Shown here in pieces: positions 23,063 through 35,327 of a stretch of DNA of 64,000 bases; positions within the stretch are counted from its first letter, which is position 1, and every line of letters starts with the position of its first letter. The stretch lies in assembly GCF_003006155.1 (NCBI RefSeq), contig NZ_CP023559.1, forward strand, positions 2,046,001 through 2,110,000, given 5' to 3'. The position numbers and the translations under genes were made by a program. This stretch comes from Salinicola tamaricis (GTDB lineage: Bacteria > Pseudomonadota > Gammaproteobacteria > Pseudomonadales > Halomonadaceae). Under the pieces are notes generated by a model that did not search any database, was not told the origin of the DNA, and saw only the letters and a program-made list of their open reading frames with translations.

Positions 23063-24676
23063 ATGCCCCATCCGTTCCGCCATCTCACTCTCGCTGCACG
23101 TCTCGGCTATGGTTTTGCCGCCATTCTGCTTTTGATGCTGATCGTGACCGCCGTTGGTATCTGGCGGGTCGCCGCCATCGATCGCGGCCTCGCCGTCATC
23201 AATGACATCAACAGCGTCAAGCAGCGTTACGCCATCAACATGCGCGGCAGTGTGCACGATCGTGCCATCGCGCTACGCGATCTCACCTTGGTCGGGGACG
23301 ACGAGGTGCCCGAGGTGCTGGCGCTGATCAAGCGTCTCGGAGCTGACTTCGTGGTCGCCGAGAACAATATGGAGGAGATGCTCGCCGAGCCCGACCACGT
23401 CGCCGAGCGCGATCAGGATCTGTTTGCCGAGATCGAGGCGGTGCAGGCGCGCACCTTGCCGATCATGCAGCGCGTGATAGCGCTGCGCAGCGACGGCGAC
23501 ATCGCATCGGCCCGGGCGCTGGTGCTCCAGCAGGCCCGCCCGGCGTTCGTCGCCTGGCTCGCGGCGATCAACGCCTTCATCGATTATCAAGAAGCCCTCA
23601 ATCAAGCTGAAGCTGCCAAGGTGCGTGGCGTCGCCACGGGCTTCCGCTGGCTGATGATCGCTTTGTGCGGTGCAGCCCTGGTGCTGGGTATCTCCATCGC
23701 CGCTGCTCTGACGCTCTGGCTCAAGCGTACCCTGGGTGCCGAGCCGGACGAAGTCCGCTCGCTGGCCGCAGCCATCGGCCGCGGACGCCTCGACGTGACG
23801 CCAAAGCCGGGGCGCGCCGAGCGCAGCATCATGCATGAGCTGGAGAAGACCGCCGCGACACTGCGCGAGACCGTGGTCGACGTGCGCCAGGGGGCCAACG
23901 CCGTGGCCGCGGCGAGTGCACGTATCGACGAGGACAATCGACAGCTCGCTACGCGGACCCTGTCGCAGTCCACTGCCATCGAGCAGACCTCGGCCTCGAT
24001 GGAGCAGCTCGATTCCACCGTGCGCCAGAACGCTGATAACGCCACCCAAGGCGATCGTGTCGCCGCGGAAGCGGCCGGGGTCGCCGAGCGCGCCGGTGAG
24101 GCATTTTCCGAAGTCGTCACCACCATGCGTGATATCCAGCAGGCATCGGCTCGTATCGCCGATATCGTCAGTCTGATCGACGACATCGCCTTTCAGACCA
24201 ACATCCTGGCGCTCAATGCCTCGGTGGAGGCAGCACGCGCCAGCGAACATGGGCGCGGCTTCGCCGTTGTCGCCACCGAAGTGCGCAGCCTGGCCGGGCG
24301 TGCCGCCGAGGCGGCGCGCGACATTCGCGGGCTGATCGAGAGCAGCGTCGCCAAGACCAACGACGGCACCCAACTGGTCGACCGTGCAGGCTCGACCATC
24401 GATGAGCTACTCGACGCGATTCGCCGAGTCAGCGGTCTGATGGCGGACATCAGCCAGGCCAGTATCGAGCAGAGCGCGGGTGTGAGTCAGGTGGGCGCGG
24501 CAGTGGTCGAACTCGACCGTACGACGCAGCAGAACGCCAGCATGGCGGACAAGAGCCAGCGTGCCACCCAGGCGTTGCGGACGCAGGCGGATCAGCTTCT
24601 GGCGGCCATGGCGTCGTTCGAGACTGGAGAGCCCGATGACGCGGAGGCGCCAGTGCCGCGCGCTGCACTCACCTGA
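23063..24676 (+). CDS. Methyl-accepting chemotaxis protein
   Basis: A 537-residue chemoreceptor. The first membrane helix spans about 15-33 and the second about 193-214. Between them is a helical periplasmic sensor of the four-helix-bundle type, containing NDINSVKQRYAINMRGSVHDRAIALRDL. A HAMP-like linker follows, then a methyl-accepting signalling domain. Its hairpin tip, which contacts CheA/CheW, reads IDDIAFQTNILALNASVEAA then RASEHGRGFAVVATEVRSLA. There is no C-terminal NWETF-like pentapeptide for CheR/CheB tethering. It stands alone; the ligand is unknown. Confidence 0.92.
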   Translation: MPHPFRHLTLAARLGYGFAAILLLMLIVTAVGIWRVAAIDRGLAVINDINSVKQRYAINMRGSVHDRAIALRDLTLVGDDEVPEVLALIKRLGADFVVAENNMEEMLAEPDHVAERDQDLFAEIEAVQARTLPIMQRVIALRSDGDIASARALVLQQARPAFVAWLAAINAFIDYQEALNQAEAAKVRGVATGFRWLMIALCGAALVLGISIAAALTLWLKRTLGAEPDEVRSLAAAIGRGRLDVTPKPGRAERSIMHELEKTAATLRETVVDVRQGANAVAAASARIDEDNRQLATRTLSQSTAIEQTSASMEQLDSTVRQNADNATQGDRVAAEAAGVAERAGEAFSEVVTTMRDIQQASARIADIVSLIDDIAFQTNILALNASVEAARASEHGRGFAVVATEVRSLAGRAAEAARDIRGLIESSVAKTNDGTQLVDRAGSTIDELLDAIRRVSGLMADISQASIEQSAGVSQVGAAVVELDRTTQQNASMADKSQRATQALRTQADQLLAAMASFETGEPDDAEAPVPRAALT

Positions 24677-24680
24677 CGTC

Positions 24681-25676
24681 TCAGTGCGGCAGATGCCCCA
24701 GCAGCCAGTCGAACAGTCGACCTGCGCTGCTGGCCAGCGGCTGGCCGATGACGAAGCGTGGCAGCCGCCGGGTGTCGCTGCCGGGCTCCAGCCAGCCGGG
24801 CGTGCGCGTCAGCCAGCGGGCATCGGCGTCGAGCCGAGTGAAGCGGTCGAGCGTTGCGATATCGCCGGGGTCGGTGCAGGCGCGGATGCTCAACGGCTCG
24901 CGACACAGCCGCGACAGCCGCTGCTGCCCGGTCTGCAGCGCGCGCCGGGCATCGGCACTGGCGCCGAGGGCGGCGACGTCGGTCAGTTGTCCGAAGCGTA
25001 ACAGTCCGGCCTGATCGAGCCGGCGCACGCTGAAGGCATCTAGTGCCGGCTCCATCCTGTCTCTGCCTGCCAGGTCTTCCTGCCACAGCGTCTGGGCGAT
25101 TTCCCGGAGACGTGGCGCCTGTGCCGCCGGCTGTGCCTGCAGATAGTCCGCGATCGCCTGACTCTTGCGCTCGTCCTGACCGCCGCGGGGCGCGCCCGGC
25201 AGGTCGAGTTCGGCAAGCCGGGTCGCGACACGGCCGCCGTCACTCTCGTCGTGCCAGAGCGCTTCGGCGATCAGCGTGCGATCGGGCATCCACGGTTGGC
25301 GAACCGTCGGGTCGGGAAGAAAGACACTGGCGGGGAAGGCCAGTCGTTCGAGCAGCGGGTGCAGCCGCGTGGCGACATCGCGCCAGCCGCCATCGATGGT
25401 CAGCGCGATGCGCGGCAGTTGGTCGTGATGCAGCTGCAGAGCACTCTCGAGACTGACGATCTGGGCGCTTTCGGTGAGGGTGGCGATGAGGTGCGCCAGG
25501 CTCTCCGGCCCCAGGCTGGTGTCGCGGCGATGCGGCAGACGGGCTTCGTCTTCGCTGTCGAGCACGCGGTTGAGCGCCAGAATCGCGCTGCGTCCCCATA
25601 GCGGCTCACTCAGGTTGCGCCGCCAATGGCCGCGCAAGCGTTGTACCACATCCTGTGGGCGATCCAGCCTGGGCAT
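24681..25676 (-). CDS. Polysaccharide-deacetylase-like protein with degenerate active site
   Basis: A 331-residue protein. PRIALTIDGGWRDVATRLHPLLERLAFPASVFL is, in parts, the NodB-homology core: the usual TFDDG motif here reads TIDGG (residues 93-97), so Asp95 is kept but the second, metal-binding Asp is Gly. The expected metal-ligand His pair (HxxxH) downstream is not apparent. The N-terminal helix set and LTESAQIVSLESAL resemble deacetylase-like proteins found beside glycosyltransferases. It therefore looks catalytically impaired or altered. No signal peptide is visible. It converges on the chemoreceptor with four bases between. Confidence 0.6.
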   Translation of the reverse strand: MPRLDRPQDVVQRLRGHWRRNLSEPLWGRSAILALNRVLDSEDEARLPHRRDTSLGPESLAHLIATLTESAQIVSLESALQLHHDQLPRIALTIDGGWRDVATRLHPLLERLAFPASVFLPDPTVRQPWMPDRTLIAEALWHDESDGGRVATRLAELDLPGAPRGGQDERKSQAIADYLQAQPAAQAPRLREIAQTLWQEDLAGRDRMEPALDAFSVRRLDQAGLLRFGQLTDVAALGASADARRALQTGQQRLSRLCREPLSIRACTDPGDIATLDRFTRLDADARWLTRTPGWLEPGSDTRRLPRFVIGQPLASSAGRLFDWLLGHLPH

Positions 25677-25792
25677 GTGTAGCCTTCCGTGATCAGGGAG
25701 CGACGGTGGCGGCGAAGGCGCCCTCTGCCCCAGTATCTCCGTCCTGCTCGCCGTGGAAAAGGGGCCTGGCGCAAACTTGCACGGCCGAGTCG

Positions 25793-25900
25793 TGCGTCAA
25801 ATTGGTGCATTCTGGCTTTTTGGCTAACCTTTTTGGTGCATTCGTCTGCTTGTGACGCACCAGAATGAACACTCGATACTTCCTCGACGATTTTAGTGCA
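25793..25900 (+). promoter_or_regulatory. Cluster of NtrC-type binding sites upstream of glnA
   Basis: Site 1 (25793-25809) reads TGCGTC, five bases, GGTGCA, close to the NtrC enhancer pattern TGCACC-N5-GGTGCA. Weaker sites with good right halves follow at 25824-25840 (GGTGCA) and 25884-25900 (AGTGCA), plus an isolated CGCACC at 25855. All lie 85-190 bases upstream of the sigma-54 promoter, typical for an enhancer. Confidence 0.65.
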
Positions 25901-25969
25901 TCGATGCGTCGATAAAAAAACTCCACATTACAGCGGCTTATTATTGTTGCGGGCACGTGTGCCTCATTT

Positions 25970-25985
25970 TGGCACATTACTTGCT
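25970..25985 (+). promoter_or_regulatory. glnA: Sigma-54 promoter of glnA
   Basis: TGGCACATTACTTGCT matches the -24/-12 consensus TGGCACG-N4-TTGCT with one mismatch. The GG at 25971-25972 and the GC at 25983-25984 have the required 10-base gap. It is 133 bases before the glnA start. Confidence 0.8.
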
Positions 25986-26117
25986 CTTGTTTCGTAACAC
26001 GCTTTATCGATCCGCGGGCAGTGATTGCGCGCATGGGCAAGTGCCCGGGTCACATGCTAAAAAGCGGTGTTGGACATTCGCCAACGAATCGAGCCATGGC
26101 TCACAGTGGAGGACAAC

Positions 26118-27524
26118 ATGTCTGAGAAAACCCTCGCCCTTATCGAAGAACACGACGTCAAGTGGGTCGATCTGCGCTTTACCGATACCAAGGGCAAGGA
26201 GCAGCACGTCACCATCCCGGCCAGCGCCGTCAACGCCGAATTCTTCGAAGATGGTCAGATGTTCGACGGTTCTTCCATCGAAGGCTGGAAGGGCATCAAC
26301 GAATCGGACATGATCCTGCGTCCGGAAGACGGCACCGGCTTCCTCGACCCGTTCACCGAAGACGCTACGCTGATCCTGCGCTGTGACATCATCGAGCCGG
26401 CCACCATGCAGGGCTATGAGCGTGATCCGCGCTCCATCGCCAAGCGCGCCGAAGCCTATTTGAACAGCACCGGCCTGGGCGACACCGCCTTCTTCGGCCC
26501 GGAGCCCGAGTTCTTCATCTTCGACGAGGTCCACTTCAAGTCCGACATCGAAGGTTCGATGTACAAGATCACTTCGGAAGAGGGTGCCTGGTCCACCGAT
26601 CGTCAGATCGAAGGCGGCAACCTGGCGCACCGTCCGCGGGTCAAGGGTGGCTACTTCCCGGTGCCGCCGGTCGACAGCTTCCACGACATCCGCAGCGCCA
26701 TGTGCAACACGCTGCAGGCGATCGGCCAGTCGGTCGAAGTGCACCACCACGAGGTCGCCAACGCCGGCCAGAACGAGATCGGCGTCAAGTTCAACACCCT
26801 GGTGAAGAAGGCCGACGAAGTTCAGGAACTGAAGTACGTGGTCCACAACGTGGCGCACGCCTACGGCAAGACCGCGACCTTCATGCCCAAGCCGCTGGTC
26901 GGTGACAACGGCTCCGGGATGCACGTCCACCAGTCGTTCTGGAAAGATGGTCAGAATCAGTTCGCGGGTGACGAGTACGCCGGCCTGTCCGAGATGGCGC
27001 TCTACTACATCGGCGGCATCATCAAGCACGCGCGTGCCCTGAATGCCTTCACCAACGCGTCGACCAACTCCTACAAGCGTCTGGTGCCGGGTTTCGAAGC
27101 GCCGGTCATGCTCGCCTACAGCGCGCGTAACCGTTCCGCCTCGATTCGTATTCCGTACACCTCGAACCCGAAGGCCAAGCGTGTCGAGACGCGCTTCCCT
27201 GATCCGACCGCCAACCCGTACCTGGCGTTCTCGGCGATGCTGATGGCCGGCATCGACGGCATCAAGAACAAGATCCATCCTGGCGATGCCATGGACAAGA
27301 ACCTCTACGACCTGCCGCCGGAAGAGGGCAAGAAAGTTCCGACCGTCGCCAACAGCCTGGATCAGGCGCTGGAAGCGCTGGACAAGGATCGTGCCTTCCT
27401 GACCGAAGGTGGCGTCTTCACCGACTCCATGATCGATGCCTACATCGAGCTGAAGGGCGAAGATGTCGAACGTCTGCGCATGACCACGCATCCGGTCGAG
27501 TTCGATCTCTACTACAGCCTTTGA
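26118..27524 (+). CDS. glnA: Glutamine synthetase type I
   Basis: A 468-residue glutamine synthetase, the usual GSI length, which makes glutamine from glutamate, ammonia and ATP in a cytoplasmic dodecamer. The start at 26118 follows GTGGAGGACAAC. The N-terminal domain includes [17 protein letters not shown] (with parts of the latch loop), the metal/ATP core includes [23 protein letters not shown] and [12 protein letters not shown], and [20 protein letters not shown] follows. Tyr397 in NLYDLPPEE is the adenylylation site used by GlnE. Control is expected by NtrC and sigma-54 through the upstream sites, consistent with glnL/glnG nearby. Confidence 0.98.
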   Translation: MSEKTLALIEEHDVKWVDLRFTDTKGKEQHVTIPASAVNAEFFEDGQMFDGSSIEGWKGINESDMILRPEDGTGFLDPFTEDATLILRCDIIEPATMQGYERDPRSIAKRAEAYLNSTGLGDTAFFGPEPEFFIFDEVHFKSDIEGSMYKITSEEGAWSTDRQIEGGNLAHRPRVKGGYFPVPPVDSFHDIRSAMCNTLQAIGQSVEVHHHEVANAGQNEIGVKFNTLVKKADEVQELKYVVHNVAHAYGKTATFMPKPLVGDNGSGMHVHQSFWKDGQNQFAGDEYAGLSEMALYYIGGIIKHARALNAFTNASTNSYKRLVPGFEAPVMLAYSARNRSASIRIPYTSNPKAKRVETRFPDPTANPYLAFSAMLMAGIDGIKNKIHPGDAMDKNLYDLPPEEGKKVPTVANSLDQALEALDKDRAFLTEGGVFTDSMIDAYIELKGEDVERLRMTTHPVEFDLYYSL

Positions 27525-27549
27525 ACGCCGGCGTTCGTGCATGACGACA

Positions 27550-27573
27550 AGCCCCACTTCGGTGGGGCTTTTT
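27550..27573 (+). terminator. Intrinsic terminator after glnA
   Basis: AGCCCCAC and GTGGGGCT enclose a TTCG loop and are followed by a T run, 25 bases after the glnA stop. Confidence 0.9.
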
Positions 27574-27627
27574 CGTCTGCGGCCGATAGAGAGCGGAAAT
27601 GGAGCGACGAAACGGCAAGCGGGGGAC

Positions 27628-28281
27628 ATGCGCATGCGTAGCGATACCCAGTGTGAGAGCCGGCGTGGGCGCCGCCGCCGTGGGCGGAGCGGAGGGCGCG
27701 CCTTGGCGGGCGTCATGACAGCCGCTGTGATGGCTGCTGTGATGGCCACCAGCGCGGCGCTGGCGGCGCCGGTCTACCGGCATGTCGATGCCCAGGGCAA
27801 CGTGGTCTACAGCGACCGCCCGGCCAGCGGTGAGCGGGTCGAGCTGGCGCCGATCAGTGTGGTCGACCCGCAGGGGGAGTCCGAGGGGGCATCAGGGGTG
27901 GTGCCATCGTCGCCACCGCGCGAGGCGTCGGCGCCCGAGGCGGCAGCGGCTTACACGCGCTTCGAGATCGCCAGTCCCGCCGACGGCACGACCCTGCCCA
28001 CCGGGCGCGCCGGCGGCGTACAGGTGCGTCTGGCGATCCAGCCGCCACTGGTGGCCTCCGACCGGGTTCAGCTGCGCGTCGATGGCGAGGTGCGCCAGTC
28101 GCCGATGCGCACCCAGGTGTTTGCGGTGAGCGGGCTGGCGCGTGGCGAGCACCAACTGCTGGCAGAGATCGTCGATGCTCAGGGTGCGGTGCAGATGGCG
28201 ACGCCGCCGGTCACGCTCTATGTCCAACGCGCCAGCGTGAATCTGCCCGCCAATCCGAATCGCGCCAACGGTTCGAAGTGA
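27628..28281 (+). CDS. DUF4124-domain periplasmic protein
   Basis: A protein of about 217 residues. I place the start at 27628 (MRMRSDTQ) after a GGGGG ribosome site; a GTG/ATG at 27541 would lie inside the glnA terminator and is less likely. A long, Arg-rich N-region and hydrophobic core (ALAGVMTAAVMAAVMATSAALA) form a signal peptide. APVYRHVDAQGNVVYSDRPA is the DUF4124 signature at the mature N-terminus. The C-terminal half resembles an immunoglobulin-like fold (VQVRLAIQPPL, LARGEHQLLAEIVDAQG). Pseudomonads and relatives commonly carry a DUF4124 gene between glnA and glnL; its function is unknown. Confidence 0.8.
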   Translation: MRMRSDTQCESRRGRRRRGRSGGRALAGVMTAAVMAAVMATSAALAAPVYRHVDAQGNVVYSDRPASGERVELAPISVVDPQGESEGASGVVPSSPPREASAPEAAAAYTRFEIASPADGTTLPTGRAGGVQVRLAIQPPLVASDRVQLRVDGEVRQSPMRTQVFAVSGLARGEHQLLAEIVDAQGAVQMATPPVTLYVQRASVNLPANPNRANGSK

Positions 28282-28310
28282 TCCATCCACTCGCCTCTGT
28301 TCCCCCTGGG

Positions 28311-28355
28311 TTGAGCCGACTCGCCTTGAGCCGACCCGGCTTGAACTGACTCACC
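28311..28355 (+). repeat. Three 15-bp tandem repeats before glnL
   Basis: Units TTGAGCCGACTCGCC, TTGAGCCGACCCGGC and TTGAACTGACTCACC lie end to end, followed by the start of a fourth (TTGAA). They sit just upstream of the NtrC-type site. Confidence 0.8.
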
Positions 28356-28365
28356 TTGAATCCTG

Positions 28366-28382
28366 TGCGCCATTTTGGTGCA
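28366..28382 (+). promoter_or_regulatory. NtrC-type site upstream of glnL
   Basis: TGCGCC, ATTTT, GGTGCA is an almost perfect NtrC dyad and nearly the same as the best site before glnA. It lies 98 bases before glnL, where NtrC can control its own operon. Confidence 0.75.
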
Positions 28383-28479
28383 TTGGCGATAGGATAGCGC
28401 GGCCTTCAGGCCACCGAAGCCCGCTGGCGGGGAGGTGGCGCGGTTCTTGCACTGAATCAGGACATGGCGGATTACCACG

Positions 28480-29535
28480 ATGGAACGACGTATGTATCAA
28501 CGCTTGCTGGAACATCTGACGACGGCGGTCGTGCTGCTCGACGAGCGGCTCCAGGTGCGCTGGCTCAATCCCGCCGCCGAGGCGCTGCTGGCGGCCAGCC
28601 GGCCGAGGGTGGTGGGGCAGTGGCTGGAGTGCCTGGAGGGCGAGTCGGGGCGCGTGCGCGAGGTGTTGAGCAAGGCGATGCAGGAGTTCCACCCTTACAC
28701 CCAGCGCGAGGCGTCGCTGTCGCTGCCCGGCGGCGAGACGATCACCGTTGACTTCACCGCAACGCCGATCACCAGCCGCGAGCTGCTGCTGGAGATCGAG
28801 CCGCGTGACCGATTGCTGCGTATCTCCCGTGAAGAGGCGCTGATCGCGCGTCAGGAGACGGTCAAGGTGCTGACCCGCGGACTGGCCCACGAGGTCAAGA
28901 ATCCGCTGGGTGGCATTCGCGGCGCGGCTCAGCTGCTGGAGCGCGACCTGCCTGACCCGCAACTGGCGGAGTTCACTCGCGTCATCGTCGAGGAGGCCGA
29001 CCGCCTGCGCGATCTGGTCGACCGCATGCTCGGTCCCAATACCCTGGTCCGCCACGAGCCGCTCAACGTGCACAAGGTACTGGAGCGGGTGCGCGCGCTG
29101 CTGGAAGCGGAGCACCCCAGGCTCGCCTTCGAGCGCGACTACGACCCCAGCGTGCCGGATCTGATCGGCGACGAGGCGCAACTGATCCAGGCCACGCTCA
29201 ATGTTGCGCGCAATGCGGTGCAGGCGATGACCGAACACGCCACCCCCGAGCCGCGGCTGACCCTGCGCACCCGGGTGCGGCGCCAGTTCACCCTGGGCGC
29301 GGAGCGCCATCGCCTGGTGTGCGAGATGGCGATTCTCGACAACGGCCCGGGGATTCCTGCGCCGATCCGCGAGACGCTGTTCTTCCCCATGGTCTCCGGG
29401 CGTGCCGAGGGCAGTGGCCTCGGGCTCTCCATCGCGCAGTCGATCCTGCACCAGCACCAGGGGTTGATCGAGTGCGAGTCGCGGCCCGGGGCCACCGAGT
29501 TCCGTCTGCTGATTCCGTTCGAGGCGCCGGTTTGA
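28480..29535 (+). CDS. glnL: Nitrogen regulation sensor kinase NtrB (GlnL)
   Basis: A 351-residue soluble histidine kinase/phosphatase. A PAS-like domain fills about 5-110 (LTTAVVLLDERLQVRWLNPA). The dimerisation/phosphoacceptor H box is LTRGLAHEVKNPLGGIRGAA with His137. The N box is in LNVARNAVQAM, the G1 region is AILDNGPGIP and the G2 region is GSGLGLSIAQSI. In nitrogen limitation NtrB phosphorylates NtrC; with PII bound it removes the phosphate. There is no membrane segment, as expected. It is 88 bases before glnG in the same operon, downstream of an NtrC-type site. Confidence 0.96.
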   Translation: MERRMYQRLLEHLTTAVVLLDERLQVRWLNPAAEALLAASRPRVVGQWLECLEGESGRVREVLSKAMQEFHPYTQREASLSLPGGETITVDFTATPITSRELLLEIEPRDRLLRISREEALIARQETVKVLTRGLAHEVKNPLGGIRGAAQLLERDLPDPQLAEFTRVIVEEADRLRDLVDRMLGPNTLVRHEPLNVHKVLERVRALLEAEHPRLAFERDYDPSVPDLIGDEAQLIQATLNVARNAVQAMTEHATPEPRLTLRTRVRRQFTLGAERHRLVCEMAILDNGPGIPAPIRETLFFPMVSGRAEGSGLGLSIAQSILHQHQGLIECESRPGATEFRLLIPFEAPV

Positions 29536-29623
29536 GCGTCTCTCACTATCCCCGCGGGCGCGCAAGGACGCGCTCTGCCGCCATCGCCGCGAGCGCGATT
29601 CATCTTAATGAAGGAGGAGTGTC

Positions 29624-31033
<1,410 letters not shown>

Positions 31034-31075
31034 AACCGAATTTAACCTCGATCATAAAAGCGGCTAGTCTGACAC

Positions 31076-31101
31076 GACGCCCGGTGTTGTGACCGGGCGT
31101 C
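31076..31101 (+). terminator. Hairpin after glnG
   Basis: GACGCCCGGT and ACCGGGCGTC form a perfect 10-bp stem with loop GTTGTG, 43 bases after glnG. There is no T run, so it may be a weak terminator or an operator for the glucosidase gene that starts 23 bases later. Confidence 0.5.
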
Positions 31102-31123
31102 AATCCATCACCCAGGGGATGCC

Positions 31124-32875
<1,752 letters not shown>

Positions 32876-32914
32876 GATCGCGCGTCGCCGGGGTTGAGGC
32901 TGGGGCGTGCCGCG

Positions 32915-34024
32915 TTACGCGCCCCAGTAGTCGCGGGCCAGATCCACCACCAGCCGGATCTTGTCCCACTGCGCCTGCTCGGCCAGGTCGTTGCCCTCCT
33001 CGGTGGAGGCGAAGCCACACTGCGGGCTCAGGCAGAGCTGCGACTTGGCGACGAAGCGGCTGGCCTCGTCGAGCCGGGCGCGCACGCCGGCGGGGTCTTC
33101 GAGGTCGCCCACCTTGGTGGTGACCAGGCCGAGCACCGCCTGCTGATGGCCTTCGGGAATGAAGCGCAGCGGGTCGAAGCTGCCGGCACGATCACTGTCG
33201 TACTCCAGGAACCAGGCATCGACGCCGACCTGGCCGAACAGCGTCTCGGCCACCGGCTCGTAGCCGCCTTCGCTGATCCAGGTGGAGCGGAAGTTGCCAC
33301 GGCAGACATGCAGCGAGACGAACAGGTCATCGGGCTTGTCGGCGAGGGCGTGGTTGAGCATCTCGGCGTAGATCGCCTGCAGCCGGTCGGGGTCGTCGCC
33401 CCGGGCGCGGGCGGCTTCACGCTCCTTCTCCGAGCAGAGATAGGCCCACACGGTGTCATCGAGTTGCAGATAGCGGCAGCCGGCAGCGTAGAAGGCGCGG
33501 ATCGCCTCGCGATAGGCATCGGCGGTATCGGCGAAGAAGGCGTCCAGGCTCGGATAGACATCGCTGTCGATCTTCTTGCGGCCACCGCGGAAGTGCAGCA
33601 CGCTGGGGCTGGGAATGGTCATCTTGGGCATCGCCGTGGCCACCTCGGCCAGATAGCGGAAGTGCCCGAGCATCGGATGGTCGGGGTTGAAGCCGACCTT
33701 GCCGTCGACCCGGATCTGCTTGGCCCCGGTCTGCATGCCCTGAAACTGGATGCCCTGCTCACCGACGAAGCCGGTGACGCCGTTTAGCTGTTCGAGAAAA
33801 TCGAAGTGCCACCAGGCACGCCGGAATTCACCGTCGGTAACCACCGCAAGGCCGGCCGCCTCCTGCTGCTCGACCACCCGGCGAATTTCGCGATCCTCCA
33901 CCGCGGCGAGTGCGGCCGCATCGATCTCGCCCTGCTGATAGCGGGCGCGGGCCGCCTTGAGTGCCGCCGGACGCAGAAAGCTACCGACGATATCGGCTCG
34001 GAATGGGGGATGCACTTGTGACAT
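32915..34024 (-). CDS. MetE-like cobalamin-independent methyltransferase (YxjG/YxjH family)
   Basis: A 369-residue enzyme related to the C-terminal catalytic barrel of MetE, without the MetE N-terminal half. I choose 34024 (MSQVHPPFRADIVGSFLRP), the usual start of the short family. Zinc-site and catalytic segments include TDGEFRRAWWHFDF, YLQLDDTVWAYLC, SLHVCRGN (His-Cys pair) and LSPQCGFAS (second Cys). Such proteins methylate homocysteine or related thiols from a folate or unknown donor; the substrate here is not shown. It converges on the glucosidase gene and is divergent from the oxaloacetate decarboxylase-like gene. Confidence 0.88.
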   Translation of the reverse strand: MSQVHPPFRADIVGSFLRPAALKAARARYQQGEIDAAALAAVEDREIRRVVEQQEAAGLAVVTDGEFRRAWWHFDFLEQLNGVTGFVGEQGIQFQGMQTGAKQIRVDGKVGFNPDHPMLGHFRYLAEVATAMPKMTIPSPSVLHFRGGRKKIDSDVYPSLDAFFADTADAYREAIRAFYAAGCRYLQLDDTVWAYLCSEKEREAARARGDDPDRLQAIYAEMLNHALADKPDDLFVSLHVCRGNFRSTWISEGGYEPVAETLFGQVGVDAWFLEYDSDRAGSFDPLRFIPEGHQQAVLGLVTTKVGDLEDPAGVRARLDEASRFVAKSQLCLSPQCGFASTEEGNDLAEQAQWDKIRLVVDLARDYWGA

Positions 34025-34176
34025 GGCAGTTTTCTCCGGTAGTAACACGACGGCATGCTGAGGGTGCTAATAGTGCGTGATGAGTACGATCGACACCAAT
34101 GAAGGCGCTTCACGCAGATCATGCACGGCGCTCACCTTGGCGCTCGAGACCGCCGAGCCTTCATCGGCGCTGACGT

Positions 34177-34203
34177 TTGACGATAAGACTTTAGTGGTAG
34201 AAT
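34177..34203 (+). promoter_or_regulatory. Possible sigma-70 promoter of the PEP-mutase-family gene
   Basis: TTGACG (34177-34182) and TAGAAT (34198-34203) are separated by 15 bases, slightly short, 119 bases before the gene. The remaining divergent region 34025-34321 shows no other clear signal. Confidence 0.4.
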
Positions 34204-34321
34204 CGTCGACATTCTGACTCGACCCGTCGCGCCAGCGTGCGCCGGTTCACGTTCGTTTTTCATCCTCTCATTCATCACCGCGCGTGACGCAAGGCGCGGG
34301 GCGACATCACAGGAGTCTTCC

Positions 34322-35185
34322 GTGGCGACACCTTCTCAGCACGATCTGCGCAATGCCTTCCGCCAACTGTTGGCCAACGACGAGTGCTACTACACCGCCT
34401 CGGTGTTCGACCCGATGTCGGCGCGTATCGCCGCTGACCTGGGCTTCGAGGTGGGCATTCTCGGCGGTTCGGTGGCCTCGCTGCAGGTGTTGGCGGCGCC
34501 CGACTTCGCCCTGATCACGCTGAGCGAGTTCGTCGAGCAGGCGACCCGGATCGGCCGCGTGGCGCGGCTGCCGGTGATCGCCGACGCCGACCACGGCTAC
34601 GGTAACGCGCTCAACGTCATGCGCACGATCACCGAGCTGGAGCGCGCCGGGATCGCTGCCCTGACCATCGAAGACACCCTGCTGCCGGCGCAGTACGGGC
34701 ACAAATCCACCGACCTGATTCCGGTCGAAGAGGGCGTGGGCAAGATGCGCGCCGCCCTCGAAGCGCGCATCGACCCGGCGATGGCGATCATCGCTCGCAC
34801 CAACGCCGGGCAGCTCGATGACGACGCCGCGGTCGCGCGGATTCGTGCCTATCAGGCCGCCGGCGTGGACGCCATCTGCCTGGTCGGCGTGCGCGATTTC
34901 GACCATCTCGAGACGCTGGCCTCGGTGCTGACCGTACCGCTGATGCTGGTCACCTACGACAATCCGGCACTGCGCGACCGCGCCCGCCTAGCCAAGCTCG
35001 GGGTGCGCATCGTGGTCAACGGCCACGCCGCCTACTTCGCCGCGATCAAGGCGACCTACGACTGCCTGCGCGAGCAGCGCGACATCGCCACCAACGACCT
35101 CGACGCCTCGCGTCTCTCGACGCGTTACTCCACCCTGGAGGAGTACCGCATCTGGGCGCGCGAATACATGGACGTCAAGGAGTGA
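34322..35185 (+). CDS. Isocitrate lyase/PEP mutase family, oxaloacetate decarboxylase-like
   Basis: A 287-residue cytoplasmic enzyme of the PEP mutase/isocitrate lyase superfamily. The sequence agrees best with the Pseudomonas PA4872-type oxaloacetate decarboxylases: [30 protein letters not shown], the metal motif [37 protein letters not shown] and [11 protein letters not shown]. The signature KKCGH loop of isocitrate lyases is absent. It would convert oxaloacetate to pyruvate and CO2 with Mg2+. The start follows CAGGAGTCTTCC, and the true initiator may be GTG at 34322. Substrate is inferred from the family only. Confidence 0.85.
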   Translation: MATPSQHDLRNAFRQLLANDECYYTASVFDPMSARIAADLGFEVGILGGSVASLQVLAAPDFALITLSEFVEQATRIGRVARLPVIADADHGYGNALNVMRTITELERAGIAALTIEDTLLPAQYGHKSTDLIPVEEGVGKMRAALEARIDPAMAIIARTNAGQLDDDAAVARIRAYQAAGVDAICLVGVRDFDHLETLASVLTVPLMLVTYDNPALRDRARLAKLGVRIVVNGHAAYFAAIKATYDCLREQRDIATNDLDASRLSTRYSTLEEYRIWAREYMDVKE

Positions 35186-35249
35186 GCCCCAGCGTCGCCG
35201 AGGCGCGATGTCGGGGCGAGCGCTTTTCTTCGTCCCGAGCGATCGGCAT

Positions 35250-35275
35250 GCTAGGTGTTGAGGGGAACACCTAGC
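35250..35275 (+). terminator. Hairpin after the decarboxylase-like gene
   Basis: GCTAGGTGTT and AACACCTAGC form a perfect 10-bp stem with loop GAGGGG. It lies 65 bases after the gene and 53 bases before dgt. There is no T run. Confidence 0.5.
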
Positions 35276-35327
35276 GTCCCCCTTGTGGCTCGGCAGTGAG
35301 CCGCTGTCCATTCGAACGGAGATACCG

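Noticed and set aside
23063..24676. Aerotaxis or energy-taxis receptor
   Set aside because: There is no PAS domain; the sensor is a periplasmic helical bundle between two membrane helices.
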